A stretch of 64,000 bases of DNA from Nocardioides pantholopis (lineage in GTDB: Bacteria > Actinomycetota > Actinomycetes > Propionibacteriales > Nocardioidaceae): contig NZ_CP033324.1 of NCBI RefSeq assembly GCF_003710085.1, positions 3,101,501 through 3,165,500 of the forward strand, given 5' to 3'. Below are positions 42,058 through 50,796 of the stretch, in pieces (positions within the stretch are counted from its first letter, which is position 1; every line of letters begins with the position of its first letter). A program made the translations under genes and the position numbers. The notes below the pieces were generated by a model, which was not told the DNA's origin, searched no databases, and saw nothing but the letters and a program-made list of their open reading frames with translations.

Positions 42058-42804
42058 GTGCGACCGAGATGGGACGAGGGACCCGCCGAGCTGGTGCTCG
42101 TGCGGCACGGGAACAGCGTCGGCAACGAGGCGGACGCCCGGGCCCGGAAGGCCGGGGCCGAGGAGCTGGACCTGGACGCGCGGGACGCCGACGTGGAGCT
42201 GTCGGCGACCGGCCGGGACCAGGCGGCGGCACTCGGGGCGTGGCTGCGCGAGCAGCCCGGCGAGCTGGCGCCGACGGTCGCGATCAGCTCGCCGTACCTG
42301 CGGGCCCGGGACACCGCGCGGCTCGCCCTGGCCGAGCTGCGCGACGCGCCCGCGCTCGAGCACGACGAGCGGCTGCGCGAGCGCGACCTCGGCGTCCTGG
42401 ACGGGCTCACCGGGACGGGGATCCGCGCCCGGCACCCGGAGGAGGCGACCCGGCGCCAGCGGCTCGGCAAGTTCTACTACCAGCCGCCCAGCGGGGAGAG
42501 CTGGGCCGACGTCGCCCAGCGGGTGCGGGGTCTCCTGGACGACCTGCGGCACGGCTTCGACGGCGAGCGGGTCTGGCTGTTCAGCCACCAGGCGGTGATC
42601 ATGACCTTCCGCTACGTGCTCGACGGCCTGAGCGAGGAGGAGGTCCTGGACCTGGACCGGAGCACCCCGATCCCCAACGCGTCGATGACCACCTACTGCC
42701 GGCGCGGGCCGTGGCTGGAGCTGGAGTCCTTCGCGGACACCTCCGCGGTGGAGGCCTCGCCGACAGATGTCACCCGCGAGGCCGGCAAGGGCGGTCGGAC
42801 ATGA
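42058..42804 (+). CDS. Histidine phosphatase superfamily protein (phosphoglycerate mutase-like)
   Basis: A 248-residue phosphohydrolase; the physiological substrate is unknown. I chose the GTG at 42058 because a strong ribosome-binding site (GAAGGAGG, 42044-42051) precedes it by 6 nt. The RHG motif LVLVRHGNSVGN gives catalytic His17. An SPYLRARDTARLAL segment and RERDLGVLDG follow, and the second His is in LFSHQAVIMTFRYVLDG. The stop overlaps nnrD (ATGA). Confidence 0.9.
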   Translation: MRPRWDEGPAELVLVRHGNSVGNEADARARKAGAEELDLDARDADVELSATGRDQAAALGAWLREQPGELAPTVAISSPYLRARDTARLALAELRDAPALEHDERLRERDLGVLDGLTGTGIRARHPEEATRRQRLGKFYYQPPSGESWADVAQRVRGLLDDLRHGFDGERVWLFSHQAVIMTFRYVLDGLSEEEVLDLDRSTPIPNASMTTYCRRGPWLELESFADTSAVEASPTDVTREAGKGGRT

Positions 42805-43670
42805 GTCCCGTCGTCGTCACCCCCGCGGTGCTGCGGGACTGGCCGCTCCCCGCACCGGGCGAGAGCAAGCACGCTCGCGGACAGGTCCTGGTGGTCGCCG
42901 GAGCGGCCGCCACCGCCGGCGCGGTGCTGCTGGCCGGCGAGGCGACCCTGCGCGCCGGGGCCGGGAAGCTGGCCCTGGCCACCGTCGACCGGCACGTGGC
43001 CGTGCTCGGCGCGGCGGTCCCCGAGTCCGCCGTGACCGGCCTGCGCGAGCTGGACGGCAGCATCGCGCCGGACGCCGCCGCGGACCTGAAGGGCTCCCTC
43101 GAGAGCTGCGACGTACTGCTGGCCGGCCCCGGGTTCCTCGACCCGGACGCCGCCGGCGAGCTGTGCGGACGCCTGCTCGAGCAGGTGCAGTCCCCCGTGG
43201 TGCTGGACGCGCTCGCGACCGCCTACCTCGTCGACCACCCCGACGCGCTGCGTCGCCTCGAGGGTCGGGCCGTGCTCAACCTGAACCCCGGCGAGCTGGC
43301 TCGGCTCGGCGAGCGGGATGAGGCGCCGGGGCCCGACGAGGTGGGCGCCGTCGCCGGCGCGGTCGCGGAGCGCACCGGCGCCGTCGTGCTCTGCGGCGGC
43401 ACCGAGAAGCTCGTGGCGGCCCCGGACGGCCGGTGCTGGGTGATCCAGGGCGGCGGTCCCGGGCTGGGCGTCTCCGGCTCCGGCGACGTCCAGGCCGGCC
43501 TGATCGCCGGGCTCGTGGCCCGCGGCGCGGGGCCGGAGCAGGCGGCCGTCTGGGCCGCGCACCTGCACGCTCGCGCCGGCGAGCGGCTGGCCGCCCGGCT
43601 GGGGACCGTGGGCTACCTCGCCCGTGAACTGCTGGCCGAAATCCCCCAGGTCCTCGGCGAGGTCGGCTGA
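42801..43670 (+). CDS. nnrD: ADP-dependent NAD(P)H-hydrate dehydratase NnrD
   Basis: Repairs hydrated NAD(P)H. The 289 residues (ATG at 42801) hold only the dehydratase domain; the epimerase NnrE is not attached. Motifs: GQVLVVAGAAATAGAVLLAG at the start, VLLAGPGFLDPDA, LNPGELARLG, and the nucleotide/catalytic loop GVSGSGDVQAGLIAGL, where the usual GTGD is GSGD. Translation is coupled to the histidine phosphatase. Confidence 0.93.
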   Translation: MSPVVVTPAVLRDWPLPAPGESKHARGQVLVVAGAAATAGAVLLAGEATLRAGAGKLALATVDRHVAVLGAAVPESAVTGLRELDGSIAPDAAADLKGSLESCDVLLAGPGFLDPDAAGELCGRLLEQVQSPVVLDALATAYLVDHPDALRRLEGRAVLNLNPGELARLGERDEAPGPDEVGAVAGAVAERTGAVVLCGGTEKLVAAPDGRCWVIQGGGPGLGVSGSGDVQAGLIAGLVARGAGPEQAAVWAAHLHARAGERLAARLGTVGYLARELLAEIPQVLGEVG

Positions 43671-43706
43671 CCGGCCCCGCCGCGCGTCCGGCCCCATCCG
43701 GCACTG

Positions 43707-44618
43707 TCACATGGTGACCGGCTGGCCCCCGGTCACCGCGATCACCTCGCCGGTGATGTAGCTGGACTCCGCCGAGGCGAGGTAGACGAACGCCGTCGCC
43801 ACCTCGGCCGGCTGGCCGGCGCGGCCCAGCGGAGTCTGGGTGCCGAAGGACTCGACCTCCTCCGCTGGCATCGTCGCCGGGATGAGCGGGGTCCAGATCG
43901 GCCCCGGCGCTACCGCGTTGACGCGGATGCCGTCGGCGGCCACCAGCTGCGCCAGGCCGCGGGTGAAGTTGACGATGCCGGCCTTGGTGGTGGCGTAGTC
44001 CAGCAGCTCCGGCGAGGGCGAGGAGGACTGCACCGAGGAGGTGTTGATGATGCAGCCGCCCCGCGCCATGTGCGGCAGCGTCCTCTGGCACATCCAGAAC
44101 AGCGCGTACAGGTTCGTCTTCATCACCCGGTCGAGCTGCTCGGTGGTGATGTCGGCGATCCCGCCCGGCTGCGCCATCTGGTACGCCGCGTTGTTCACCA
44201 GCACGTCGATGCGCCCGAACTCCGCGACCGTGCGGTCGACGAGCTCGGCGCAGAAGTCCTCCGAGGTCAGGTCGCCGGGCACCAGCAGCGCGCGGCGCCC
44301 CGCGTCCTCGACCAGCTTCGCGGTCTCCTGTCCGTCCTCGTCCTCGCCGGGCAGGTAGGTGATCGCCACGTCGGCGCCCTCGCGGGCGAATGCCAGGGCC
44401 ACCGCGCGGCCGATCCCGGAGTCGCCGCCGGTGATCAGCGCGACCCGGTCGGCCAGCCGGCCGGTCCCCCGGTAGGTCTCCTCGCCGTGGTCGGGCTGCT
44501 CGCCCATCCGGCTGGTGACCGACTCCTCGGACCCGGGGCGGGGCAGCTGCTCGCCCGCGGTGTCGGGCTGGTCGTGCTGCCGCTGGGGGTCGGTGGTCTC
44601 GGGGCGCTGCTGCGACAT
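43707..44618 (-). CDS. Short-chain dehydrogenase/reductase (YhdF/YdaD-like)
   Basis: A 303-residue SDR oxidoreductase; the substrate is unknown. The start is the ATG at 44618, preceded by CAGGAG. A polar N-terminal extension (about 45 residues, SQQRPETTDPQRQ) precedes the Rossmann core. TGGDSGIGRAVALAF binds the cofactor, NNAAYQ follows, and the catalytic Ser/Tyr/Lys lie in INTSSVQ and YATTKAG. The long N-terminus is typical of the general-stress SDRs of Bacillus and actinobacteria. It converges with nnrD. Confidence 0.9.
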   Translation of the reverse strand: MSQQRPETTDPQRQHDQPDTAGEQLPRPGSEESVTSRMGEQPDHGEETYRGTGRLADRVALITGGDSGIGRAVALAFAREGADVAITYLPGEDEDGQETAKLVEDAGRRALLVPGDLTSEDFCAELVDRTVAEFGRIDVLVNNAAYQMAQPGGIADITTEQLDRVMKTNLYALFWMCQRTLPHMARGGCIINTSSVQSSSPSPELLDYATTKAGIVNFTRGLAQLVAADGIRVNAVAPGPIWTPLIPATMPAEEVESFGTQTPLGRAGQPAEVATAFVYLASAESSYITGEVIAVTGGQPVTM

Positions 44619-44724
44619 CGGGGCTCCTGGAGGTCCGGCGCGCCCGACGGTCCGGCGCGCGTGGCGGCGCGCAGGTACCCACGACGCCCCCACCCATCCC
44701 GGGGCCCCGCCCCGGGACCGCGGC

Positions 44725-45471
44725 TCAGCCCGGCTCGGCCATCCGGTAGCCGACGCCGCCCACGGCCTCGACGTAGCGGGCCCGCCCGGACTGGTCCCCC
44801 AGCTTGCGCCGCAGGCTGGCCAGGTGCTCCTCGACCGAGTTCTTGTCGGCCTCGGTGACGAAGTACGACGTGGCGTACCGCCCGCGCATCGTGAGCACCA
44901 GGTCGGCCTTGCTGCGCACCCGCGGGCCGGTCTCCAGCAGCGAGGCCAGCAGGTCGAACTCCGGACGGTCCAGCTCGACCGGCACGCCGCGGACGGTCAC
45001 CGCGCGGCTGCCGGGGTCGAGGGCCAGGTCGGCGAACCGGACCCAGTCGGCGTCGGGCACCTGCGCCGCCTCCGCGGCCGCGGGCACCGCGTGCGGGCGC
45101 GGCCGGCGCAGCATCGAGTCCGCCCGGGCACGCAGCTCCCGCGGCCGGAACGGCTTGACCAGGTAGTCGTCGGCGCCGGCCTCGAACCCCTGGACCACGT
45201 CGATCTCGTCGGAGAGCGCGGTGATCATGATCAGGTAGGTGTCGCTGAACTCGCGCAGCCGCTTGGCCACCGCGAACCCGTCCATGCCGGGCATGTTGAC
45301 GTCGAGCGTCGTCAGCAGCGGCCGGTGCTCACGCACCGCCTCGACGCCGGCCGGCCCGTCGCCCGCCACGACGGTCCGGAAGCCGGACTGGGTGAGCACG
45401 ATGTCGATGAGGTCCCGCACGTCCGGGTCGTCCTCGACGATCACCGCCGTCCACTGCGCGTCCCCGTCCAT
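44725..45471 (-). CDS. OmpR-family response regulator (orphan)
   Basis: A 248-residue two-component regulator. The receiver domain has Glu13/Asp14/Asp15 and phosphoacceptor Asp57 (TTLDVNMPGMDG), Thr in MITAL and Lys in LVKPFRP. The C-terminal winged helix holds DRPEFDLLASLLETGPRV and SVEEHLASLRRKLGDQS. No histidine kinase is encoded nearby, so the partner is unknown. Confidence 0.93.
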   Translation of the reverse strand: MDGDAQWTAVIVEDDPDVRDLIDIVLTQSGFRTVVAGDGPAGVEAVREHRPLLTTLDVNMPGMDGFAVAKRLREFSDTYLIMITALSDEIDVVQGFEAGADDYLVKPFRPRELRARADSMLRRPRPHAVPAAAEAAQVPDADWVRFADLALDPGSRAVTVRGVPVELDRPEFDLLASLLETGPRVRSKADLVLTMRGRYATSYFVTEADKNSVEEHLASLRRKLGDQSGRARYVEAVGGVGYRMAEPG

Positions 45472-45551
45472 GGGCAGGAGACTAACGACGCCGGGGCCCC
45501 GCCGCTGGGTGTCCTGAAAGTCGGTCGAACCGGGTGCGTAACCTCGCCGGC

Positions 45552-46154
45552 GTGACCACGCTCGTCCTCGCCTCCGCCTCCCCCGCCCGCCTCGCCACGC
45601 TGCGCAGCGCCGGCCTCGACCCGCTCGTCGTCGTCTCCGGGGTCGACGAGTCCCAGCTCGCCGACCTGCCGCCGGCCGAGCTCGCGCTCCAGCTGGCCGA
45701 GCTCAAGTGCGCAGCGGTCGCCCCGCGAGCGGAGGTCCCGGCCGACGCGCTCGTCCTCGGCTGCGACTCGGTGCTGGAGCTGGACGGGGCGGCGCTGGGC
45801 AAGCCCGCCGACGCCGAGGAGGCGGTCCGTCGCTGGCGCGACATGCGCGGGCGCAGCGGCGTGCTGCGCACCGGGCACTGCCTGCGCGACGCCGCCACCG
45901 ACCGGGTCGCCTCGGCCACGGCCTCGACAGTCGTGCACTTCGCCGACGTCGACGACGACGAGATCGCGGCGTACGTCGCGACCGGCGAGCCGCTGCACGT
46001 CGCGGGGGCGTTCACGGTCGACGGGCTCGGCGGAGCGTTCGTCACCGGCATCGAGGGCGACCACCACAACGTGGTCGGGGTCAGCCTGCCGCTGCTGCGG
46101 GAGCTGGTGGCGGAGCTGGGCCACTCCTGGACCGAGCTCTGGGCGCCGCGCTGA
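45552..46154 (+). CDS. maf: Maf-like nucleoside triphosphate pyrophosphatase
   Basis: House-cleaning enzyme that hydrolyses non-canonical or excess nucleotides. The GTG at 45552 gives 200 residues starting TTLVLASASPARLATLRSAG, the P-loop-like Maf motif. The catalytic Asp is in LVLGCDSVLEL, with KPADAEEAVRRWRDM and GGAFVTGIEGDHHNVVG following. TAACCT (45539-45544) lies 7 nt before the GTG, supporting it over the GTG at 45534. Confidence 0.93.
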   Translation: MTTLVLASASPARLATLRSAGLDPLVVVSGVDESQLADLPPAELALQLAELKCAAVAPRAEVPADALVLGCDSVLELDGAALGKPADAEEAVRRWRDMRGRSGVLRTGHCLRDAATDRVASATASTVVHFADVDDDEIAAYVATGEPLHVAGAFTVDGLGGAFVTGIEGDHHNVVGVSLPLLRELVAELGHSWTELWAPR

Positions 46155-46221
46155 GCACCCCGGCCTGAGCACCACGGCCTGAGCACCACGGCTGGGTGCC
46201 CGGCCGCTCAGGCCGTGGTGC
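46150..46221. terminator. maf/glgC convergent region: 14-bp repeats and 15-bp hairpin
   Basis: Three near-copies of CCTGAGCACCACGG follow head to tail (46150-46191). The first contains the maf stop. A perfect 15-bp inverted repeat (GCACCACGGCCTGAG at 46169-46183, its complement at 46207-46221) spans the intergenic region into the last codons of the convergent glgC-type gene, so it can serve as a bidirectional terminator. Confidence 0.65.
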
Positions 46222-47476
46222 CCGGCTCCAGCCTGCTGCCGGGCGCCAGCCGGACGCCGCCGTCGACTGTGGAGTCCCGGCCCACGATCGTGATCAGGTC
46301 GGGGTCGTCGAGCGCGGCCTCCCCCGGGTCCTGCGGGGAGCCCAGGGCGGCGTCGGCGCCGATGACGCAGCCGGTGTCGACCAGGGACCAGCACACCTGC
46401 GCCCCGGCGAGGACCACCGAGTCGGCGGCGACCACGCTGTCGTGGACCTCCGCCCCGGCCTCGACCACGACGCCCGGCCCCAGCACGCTGCGGCGTACCG
46501 TCCCGGCGATGCGGCAACCGGGGCTGAGCAGGCTCTCGGAGACCGAGCCACCGTCCAGGACCCGCGCCGGGATCCGCTGCGGCTGCCGGGTCAGGATCGG
46601 CCAGCCCGGCTCGGCGAAGACCCCGAGGTCGTCGGAGAGCACCTCGTGGTGCGCCCGCAGGTACAGGTGCGGCTGGCCGAGGTCGCGCCAGTAGCCGTCC
46701 AGGGGGTACACGACGGTGCGCCCGCGCTCGACCAGCCGGGGCAGCAGGTGCTCCCCGAAGTCGCCGAGGCCGGTGTCGCCCTCCTCGCCGCCCTCGTCGG
46801 CGTCCTGGCTGCGGCTGAGCTCGACGTGCAGCTCGTCGAGGACCGTCGCGAGGACCGCGGGGTCGTAGAGGAAGACCTCGGTCGCCACGACGTCGGTGCC
46901 GGGCTCGTCGGGCTTGTAGTCGAACCGGGTCACCCGCCCGTCCTCGGACTCGACGACCGCGTGGTCGCTCGCCCGGTCGCCCACCGGCACCGTGGTCGTG
47001 ACGACCGTGCACTCGGCCTCGGCCGCCAGGTGGGCCTCGACGACCTCGGCGAAGTCGAGCCGGTAGATGTGGTCGGCGCTCAGCACCGCGAGCACGTCCG
47101 GCGCGAACTCCTCGATCTGGTCGCGGATCCGGTAGAGCTCGTCGGCGTTTCCCTGCGCGAACCCGTCCTCGTCCAGGCTGCCGGTGCCCTGCTGGGGTGG
47201 CAGCAGCCGCAGGCCGCCGTGGTTGCGGTCCAGGTCCCAGGGCCGGCCGTTCGCGACCTGCTCCTCGAGCGTGGAGCCCTGGAACTGCACCGAGACCCAC
47301 ACGTCGATGACCCCGCTGTGGGCGAGGTTGGAGAGTGGGAAGTCGATCAGCTGGTACACGCCGGCGAACGGGAGGGCGGGCTTGGCGCGCTCGCGGGTCA
47401 GCACATCCATGCGTCCGCCGGCGCCGCCGGCCTGGATGATCGCGAGCACGCGGGGCCGGAAGGTGTGCCGGGTCAT
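46208..47476 (-). CDS. glgC: Glucose-1-phosphate adenylyltransferase family protein (GlgC-like)
   Basis: Makes the nucleotide sugar for glycogen synthesis. The 422 residues have the nucleotidyltransferase core: LAIIQAGGAGGRMDVLTRER, KPALPFAGVYQLIDFPLSN, then GNADELYRIRDQIEEF and LSADHIYRLDF. The sugar-phosphate site is near FDYKPDEPGT, and a C-terminal left-handed beta helix follows (about 310-415). The loop GGAGGRM differs slightly from the usual GGxGTRL, so ADP-glucose specificity is likely but not certain. Confidence 0.88.
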   Translation of the reverse strand: MTRHTFRPRVLAIIQAGGAGGRMDVLTRERAKPALPFAGVYQLIDFPLSNLAHSGVIDVWVSVQFQGSTLEEQVANGRPWDLDRNHGGLRLLPPQQGTGSLDEDGFAQGNADELYRIRDQIEEFAPDVLAVLSADHIYRLDFAEVVEAHLAAEAECTVVTTTVPVGDRASDHAVVESEDGRVTRFDYKPDEPGTDVVATEVFLYDPAVLATVLDELHVELSRSQDADEGGEEGDTGLGDFGEHLLPRLVERGRTVVYPLDGYWRDLGQPHLYLRAHHEVLSDDLGVFAEPGWPILTRQPQRIPARVLDGGSVSESLLSPGCRIAGTVRRSVLGPGVVVEAGAEVHDSVVAADSVVLAGAQVCWSLVDTGCVIGADAALGSPQDPGEAALDDPDLITIVGRDSTVDGGVRLAPGSRLEPGTTA

Positions 47477-47548
47477 AGATCGATCCTCACACGGAGGTGG
47501 CTACGGCCCGCGGTGCCCCCCGGTGCCCCCCTCGGTGCCCCCGCGCGG

Positions 47549-48739
47549 CTACTCGACCGGCAGGCCGAGGCCGCGGGCGATGAGCATCCGCTGGATCTCC
47601 GAGGTGCCCTCGCCGATCTCGAGCACCTTGGCGTCGCGGTAGAAGCGGGCCACCGGGTACTCCTCCATGAACCCGTAGCCGCCGAAGACCTGGGTGGCGA
47701 TCCGGGTCGCGGTCACCGCGGACTCGGTGGCGTAGAGCTTGGCGACCGCGGCGGCCTGCTTGAACTCCCGGACCGGCGCGCCCGCGTCCTTCATCGCCGC
47801 GGCCTGGTAGGTGAGCAGCCGGCTCGCCCGCAGCATCACCTCCAGGTCGGCGATCTGGAAGGCCACGCCCTGCTTGCGGCCGATCGGCCCGCCGAAGGCC
47901 TCCCGGCCCCCGGCGTACTGCACGCTCATCTCCAGGCAGGCCTGGATGCAGCCGACGGCGAGGGCGGCGATCGCCACCCGCCCGTCGTCGAGGGTGGCCA
48001 GGAACTGCGCGTAGCCGCGACCCCGCACCCCGAGCAGGTTCGCCTCGGGCACCCGCACGCCGTCGAGGGAGAGCGGATGGGTGTCGGAGGCGTGCCAGCC
48101 GAGCTTGTCGTAGGCCTTCTCCGCGGTGAAGCCGGGGGTGCCGGCCGGGATGATGATCGCGCTGAGCTCGGGCCGCTCCTCGCCCGCGGCGTTCCTGACG
48201 ACCCCGGTGCGGGCGGTCACGGTCACCAGGCTGGTGATCTCGGAGCCGGAGTTGGTGATGAACTGCTTGGCGCCGTCGACGACCCACTCGCCGTCCTCCA
48301 GCACGGCCCTGGTCGTGGTGGCCCCGGCGTCGGAGCCGCCGGCGTGCTCGGTCAGCCCGAAGCCGGCGAGCCGCTCCCCCGCGACCAGGTCGGGCAGCCA
48401 GGCCTGCTTCTGCTCCTCGGTGCCGTAGGTGAGGATCGGGTTGATGCCGAGGCCGACCGCGGCCTCGAGCGTGATCCCCATCGACTGGTCGGCGCGCCCG
48501 ATCTCCTCGATCGCCACGCACAGGCTGGTGAAGTCGCCGTCCTCGCCGGCGCCGCCGTACTCCTCGGGGGTGGTCAGCCCGAACAGCCCGAGCCCGCCCA
48601 TCTTGCGCACGACGTCGACCGGGAAGTGGTGGTCGCGGTCCCACTGCCCGGCGTGCGGCGTGATCTCGGCGTCCGCGAACTCGCGGACGCTGTGCCGGAA
48701 GTCCTCGTGCTCGCGGGACAGCTCGTATCCGGTGCTCAT
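47549..48739 (-). CDS. Acyl-CoA dehydrogenase
   Basis: FAD-dependent first step of fatty or branched acyl-CoA oxidation. The 396 residues show GFGLTEHAGGSDAGATTTRA (FAD/substrate loop, about 131-150), WVVDGAKQFITNSG, and the C-terminal FYRDAKVLEIGEGTSEIQRM with the catalytic Glu in the short/medium-chain position. A leaderless promoter and palindromic operator precede it, with a TetR gene just upstream on the same strand. Chain preference cannot be read. Confidence 0.93.
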   Translation of the reverse strand: MSTGYELSREHEDFRHSVREFADAEITPHAGQWDRDHHFPVDVVRKMGGLGLFGLTTPEEYGGAGEDGDFTSLCVAIEEIGRADQSMGITLEAAVGLGINPILTYGTEEQKQAWLPDLVAGERLAGFGLTEHAGGSDAGATTTRAVLEDGEWVVDGAKQFITNSGSEITSLVTVTARTGVVRNAAGEERPELSAIIIPAGTPGFTAEKAYDKLGWHASDTHPLSLDGVRVPEANLLGVRGRGYAQFLATLDDGRVAIAALAVGCIQACLEMSVQYAGGREAFGGPIGRKQGVAFQIADLEVMLRASRLLTYQAAAMKDAGAPVREFKQAAAVAKLYATESAVTATRIATQVFGGYGFMEEYPVARFYRDAKVLEIGEGTSEIQRMLIARGLGLPVE

Positions 48740-48745
48740 GACGGC

Positions 48746-48775
48746 ATGCTAGCCGCGAGGTTAGCGTTTGTTAAC
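48746..48775 (-). promoter_or_regulatory. Leaderless promoter and operator of the acyl-CoA dehydrogenase gene
   Basis: The minus strand reads TTAACA (48774-48769), 17 nt, then TAGCAT (48751-48746), 6 nt before the ATG. The imperfect palindrome GTTAACAAACGCTAAC (48775-48760) covers the -35, so a bound repressor would block the promoter. Confidence 0.6.
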
Positions 48776-48803
48776 CGTCTGCGGCCAGCACTCGGGGCAG
48801 CAC

Positions 48804-49415
48804 TCAGGGCAGGAGGAGCCCGACCTCGAGCAGCTCGGCGGTCAGGTCCACCAGCCGCTCCTCGGTGATGCCCGGCGGCGGCTCCAGCGCGATCCGCAGG
48901 CTCGTGGTGAGCGTGATTCCCATGGCGAGGTAGATGCGCGCCTCGGCCTCGGCGGGCTCCAGCCCCGGTGCATGGCTCGCCACGAACATCCGGGTGACGT
49001 GCGCCAGCTGGCGCTCCAGGTCGGGCAGCACGTTGCCGTGCGAGCCGAGCGGGACCTCGTTGATGAGCGCGGAGATGACCGCGCGGTGACGCTGGAGGCC
49101 CGCCACCAGCGTCGCGACGACGTGGCGTACGGCGTCCCGCGTCGGCAGGGCGACGGCTTCGGCCATGCCCGCGCCGAGCGCCTCCAGGACGTCGGCCGTG
49201 CTCCGCTCGCGCAGGTGCTCGACGAGGTCGTCCTTGTCCTGGAAGTAGCGGTACAGCGAGCCGACGCTCACGCCGGCCACCTCGGCGACCCGGTTCGTGC
49301 TCAGTCCGCCGTACCCGCGCTCTGCCAGGACCTGAGCAGCGGCGAGCAGGATCCGGTCGACCATCTCCCGCGAACGCGCCTGACGCGGCTCCTGCCGACC
49401 TCCGGGCCGGCTCAT
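48804..49415 (-). CDS. TetR family transcriptional regulator
   Basis: A 203-residue repressor. The N-terminal helix-turn-helix is STNRVAEVAGVSVGSLYRYF (about 39-58), followed by QDKDDLVEHL. The remaining all-helical ligand domain is variable. It is divergent from the DUF2236 gene across a 57-nt gap that holds a perfect palindrome (49444-49457) and lies upstream of the acyl-CoA dehydrogenase. A CAGGAG ribosome site precedes the ATG. The ligand is unknown; acyl-CoA or lipids are plausible from context. Confidence 0.93.
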   Translation of the reverse strand: MSRPGGRQEPRQARSREMVDRILLAAAQVLAERGYGGLSTNRVAEVAGVSVGSLYRYFQDKDDLVEHLRERSTADVLEALGAGMAEAVALPTRDAVRHVVATLVAGLQRHRAVISALINEVPLGSHGNVLPDLERQLAHVTRMFVASHAPGLEPAEAEARIYLAMGITLTTSLRIALEPPPGITEERLVDLTAELLEVGLLLP

Positions 49416-49443
49416 CGACCGCTCCTGGAACGCGAGTAGAACC

Positions 49444-49457
49444 TGAGCATTTGCTCA
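49444..49457. promoter_or_regulatory. Palindromic operator, TetR-type
   Basis: TGAGCATTTGCTCA has perfect 6-bp half-sites with a TT spacer, in the divergent gap between tetR and the DUF2236 gene. It ends 3 nt before TAGCGT (49461-49466), a -10 box lying 6 nt from the DUF2236 ATG (leaderless spacing). Confidence 0.65.
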
Positions 49458-49472
49458 CTTTAGCGTGACCCC

Positions 49473-50669
49473 ATGACTCCGGCACCGGCACGGACACCCA
49501 CCCGGTTCGCTCCCGACAGGCAGTGGGCCGAGCGTGCCTCAGCGCCGCTGCGACTGCTGTCCGGACCCGGCGCCCGGCCCACCCCCGCCGAGGTCGCCGC
49601 ACTGGCGGCCGGGCTGCTGCGCCGCGACGAACCGGCCGCCGCGCTGGCCCGGGCGGTGCGCGAGGACCGGACCGTCTCCATGCGCCAGGTCCACGACGCC
49701 CTCGCGCACGGCGTTCCCGACGGGGCCGACGTGCCCGCGCCGCTGCGGGCGTTCCTGGACGCGGTGCGGGTGCGCCCCGTCTGGGTCGACGACGCACTGC
49801 TGGCCCGGGGCGCCCGCGCCTGCCGGGCCTTCGGCGCGGACGCCGGGGTGGTGCTGGCGTACGGGTCGCTGCTGGGCGGCTACCGCACAGCAGCGGCGCT
49901 CGAGCCCCTGGCCCGGACCGGGCGGCTGACCGGTGCGGAGGCGCTGCGCCGGATCGCCGAGACCACGACCTGGTGGCGGGCGGTCACCGCGCCGGGCGGC
50001 CTGGCCGAGGGCGCCGAGGGGCACCGGCTCGCGCTGCACGTGCGGGTCATGCACGGGTTCGTGAACCACCAGCTCGAGCAGGACCCCACCTGGGACTGGG
50101 CGGAGCGCGGGGTGCCGATCAACCAGTACGACCAGGCCAGCACCCTCGGCGTCTTCTCGACCAGCTTCCTGCTGCACCTGCGGCTGCTGGGCGTCCGCGT
50201 CTCCCGAGCCGACGCCCGGGCGGTGATGCACCTGTGGTCCTACGTCGGCTGGCTGATGGGGGTCGACGAGGACTGGCTGCCGCACACCGAGCGCCGCGGG
50301 CGGCGGCTGCTCTACCACTTCCTCTCCCACGACCCGCCGCCCGACCAGAACAGCCGGACCCTGGCCCGGGCCCTGGTGCACATGACCGACGGCATCGGCC
50401 TGCCTGCGTGGCGGGCCCGCTACGAGCGCGAGCGCGCCCTCTCCGCCGGGACCTGGCTGCTCGGGCCCGCCGCCATGCGCGACCTCGGCCTGCCGCTGCG
50501 CGTGCCCTGGTACGGCGTGGCGCGGGTGGCCAGCAACCTGTGGTGGAGCCACCTCGTCGGGCGGCTCCCCGGGGGCCGGGAGCGCCTGGCGGCGCACGGG
50601 GAGCGGGTCTTCGAGCGCCAGGTGGCCCGGTGGGGCACCGACGGCGCGGTCCCCGGTCCGGCCGCCTGA
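49473..50669 (+). CDS. DUF2236 / MpaB-type oxygenase family protein
   Basis: A 398-residue member of the family that includes latex-clearing protein and MpaB; these bind heme and some are oxygenases, but most members are uncharacterised. Recognisable segments are [20 protein letters not shown], the His-containing [16 protein letters not shown] (about 190-205), the [15 protein letters not shown] block and [16 protein letters not shown]. No signal peptide is seen. The divergent TetR and shared palindrome suggest local repression. Confidence 0.85.
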   Translation: MTPAPARTPTRFAPDRQWAERASAPLRLLSGPGARPTPAEVAALAAGLLRRDEPAAALARAVREDRTVSMRQVHDALAHGVPDGADVPAPLRAFLDAVRVRPVWVDDALLARGARACRAFGADAGVVLAYGSLLGGYRTAAALEPLARTGRLTGAEALRRIAETTTWWRAVTAPGGLAEGAEGHRLALHVRVMHGFVNHQLEQDPTWDWAERGVPINQYDQASTLGVFSTSFLLHLRLLGVRVSRADARAVMHLWSYVGWLMGVDEDWLPHTERRGRRLLYHFLSHDPPPDQNSRTLARALVHMTDGIGLPAWRARYERERALSAGTWLLGPAAMRDLGLPLRVPWYGVARVASNLWWSHLVGRLPGGRERLAAHGERVFERQVARWGTDGAVPGPAA

Positions 50670-50796
50670 GCCGCTGCCCACGATCCGGCCTGTGACCGGC
50701 CCACAGGCCCCAGGCGGTAGCCTGCCGCGCGGAGTCGCCGACGACCCCCGGCGACATCAGCCGTGTCGCGCAGTGCCATCACGACCAGGAGTTCAG

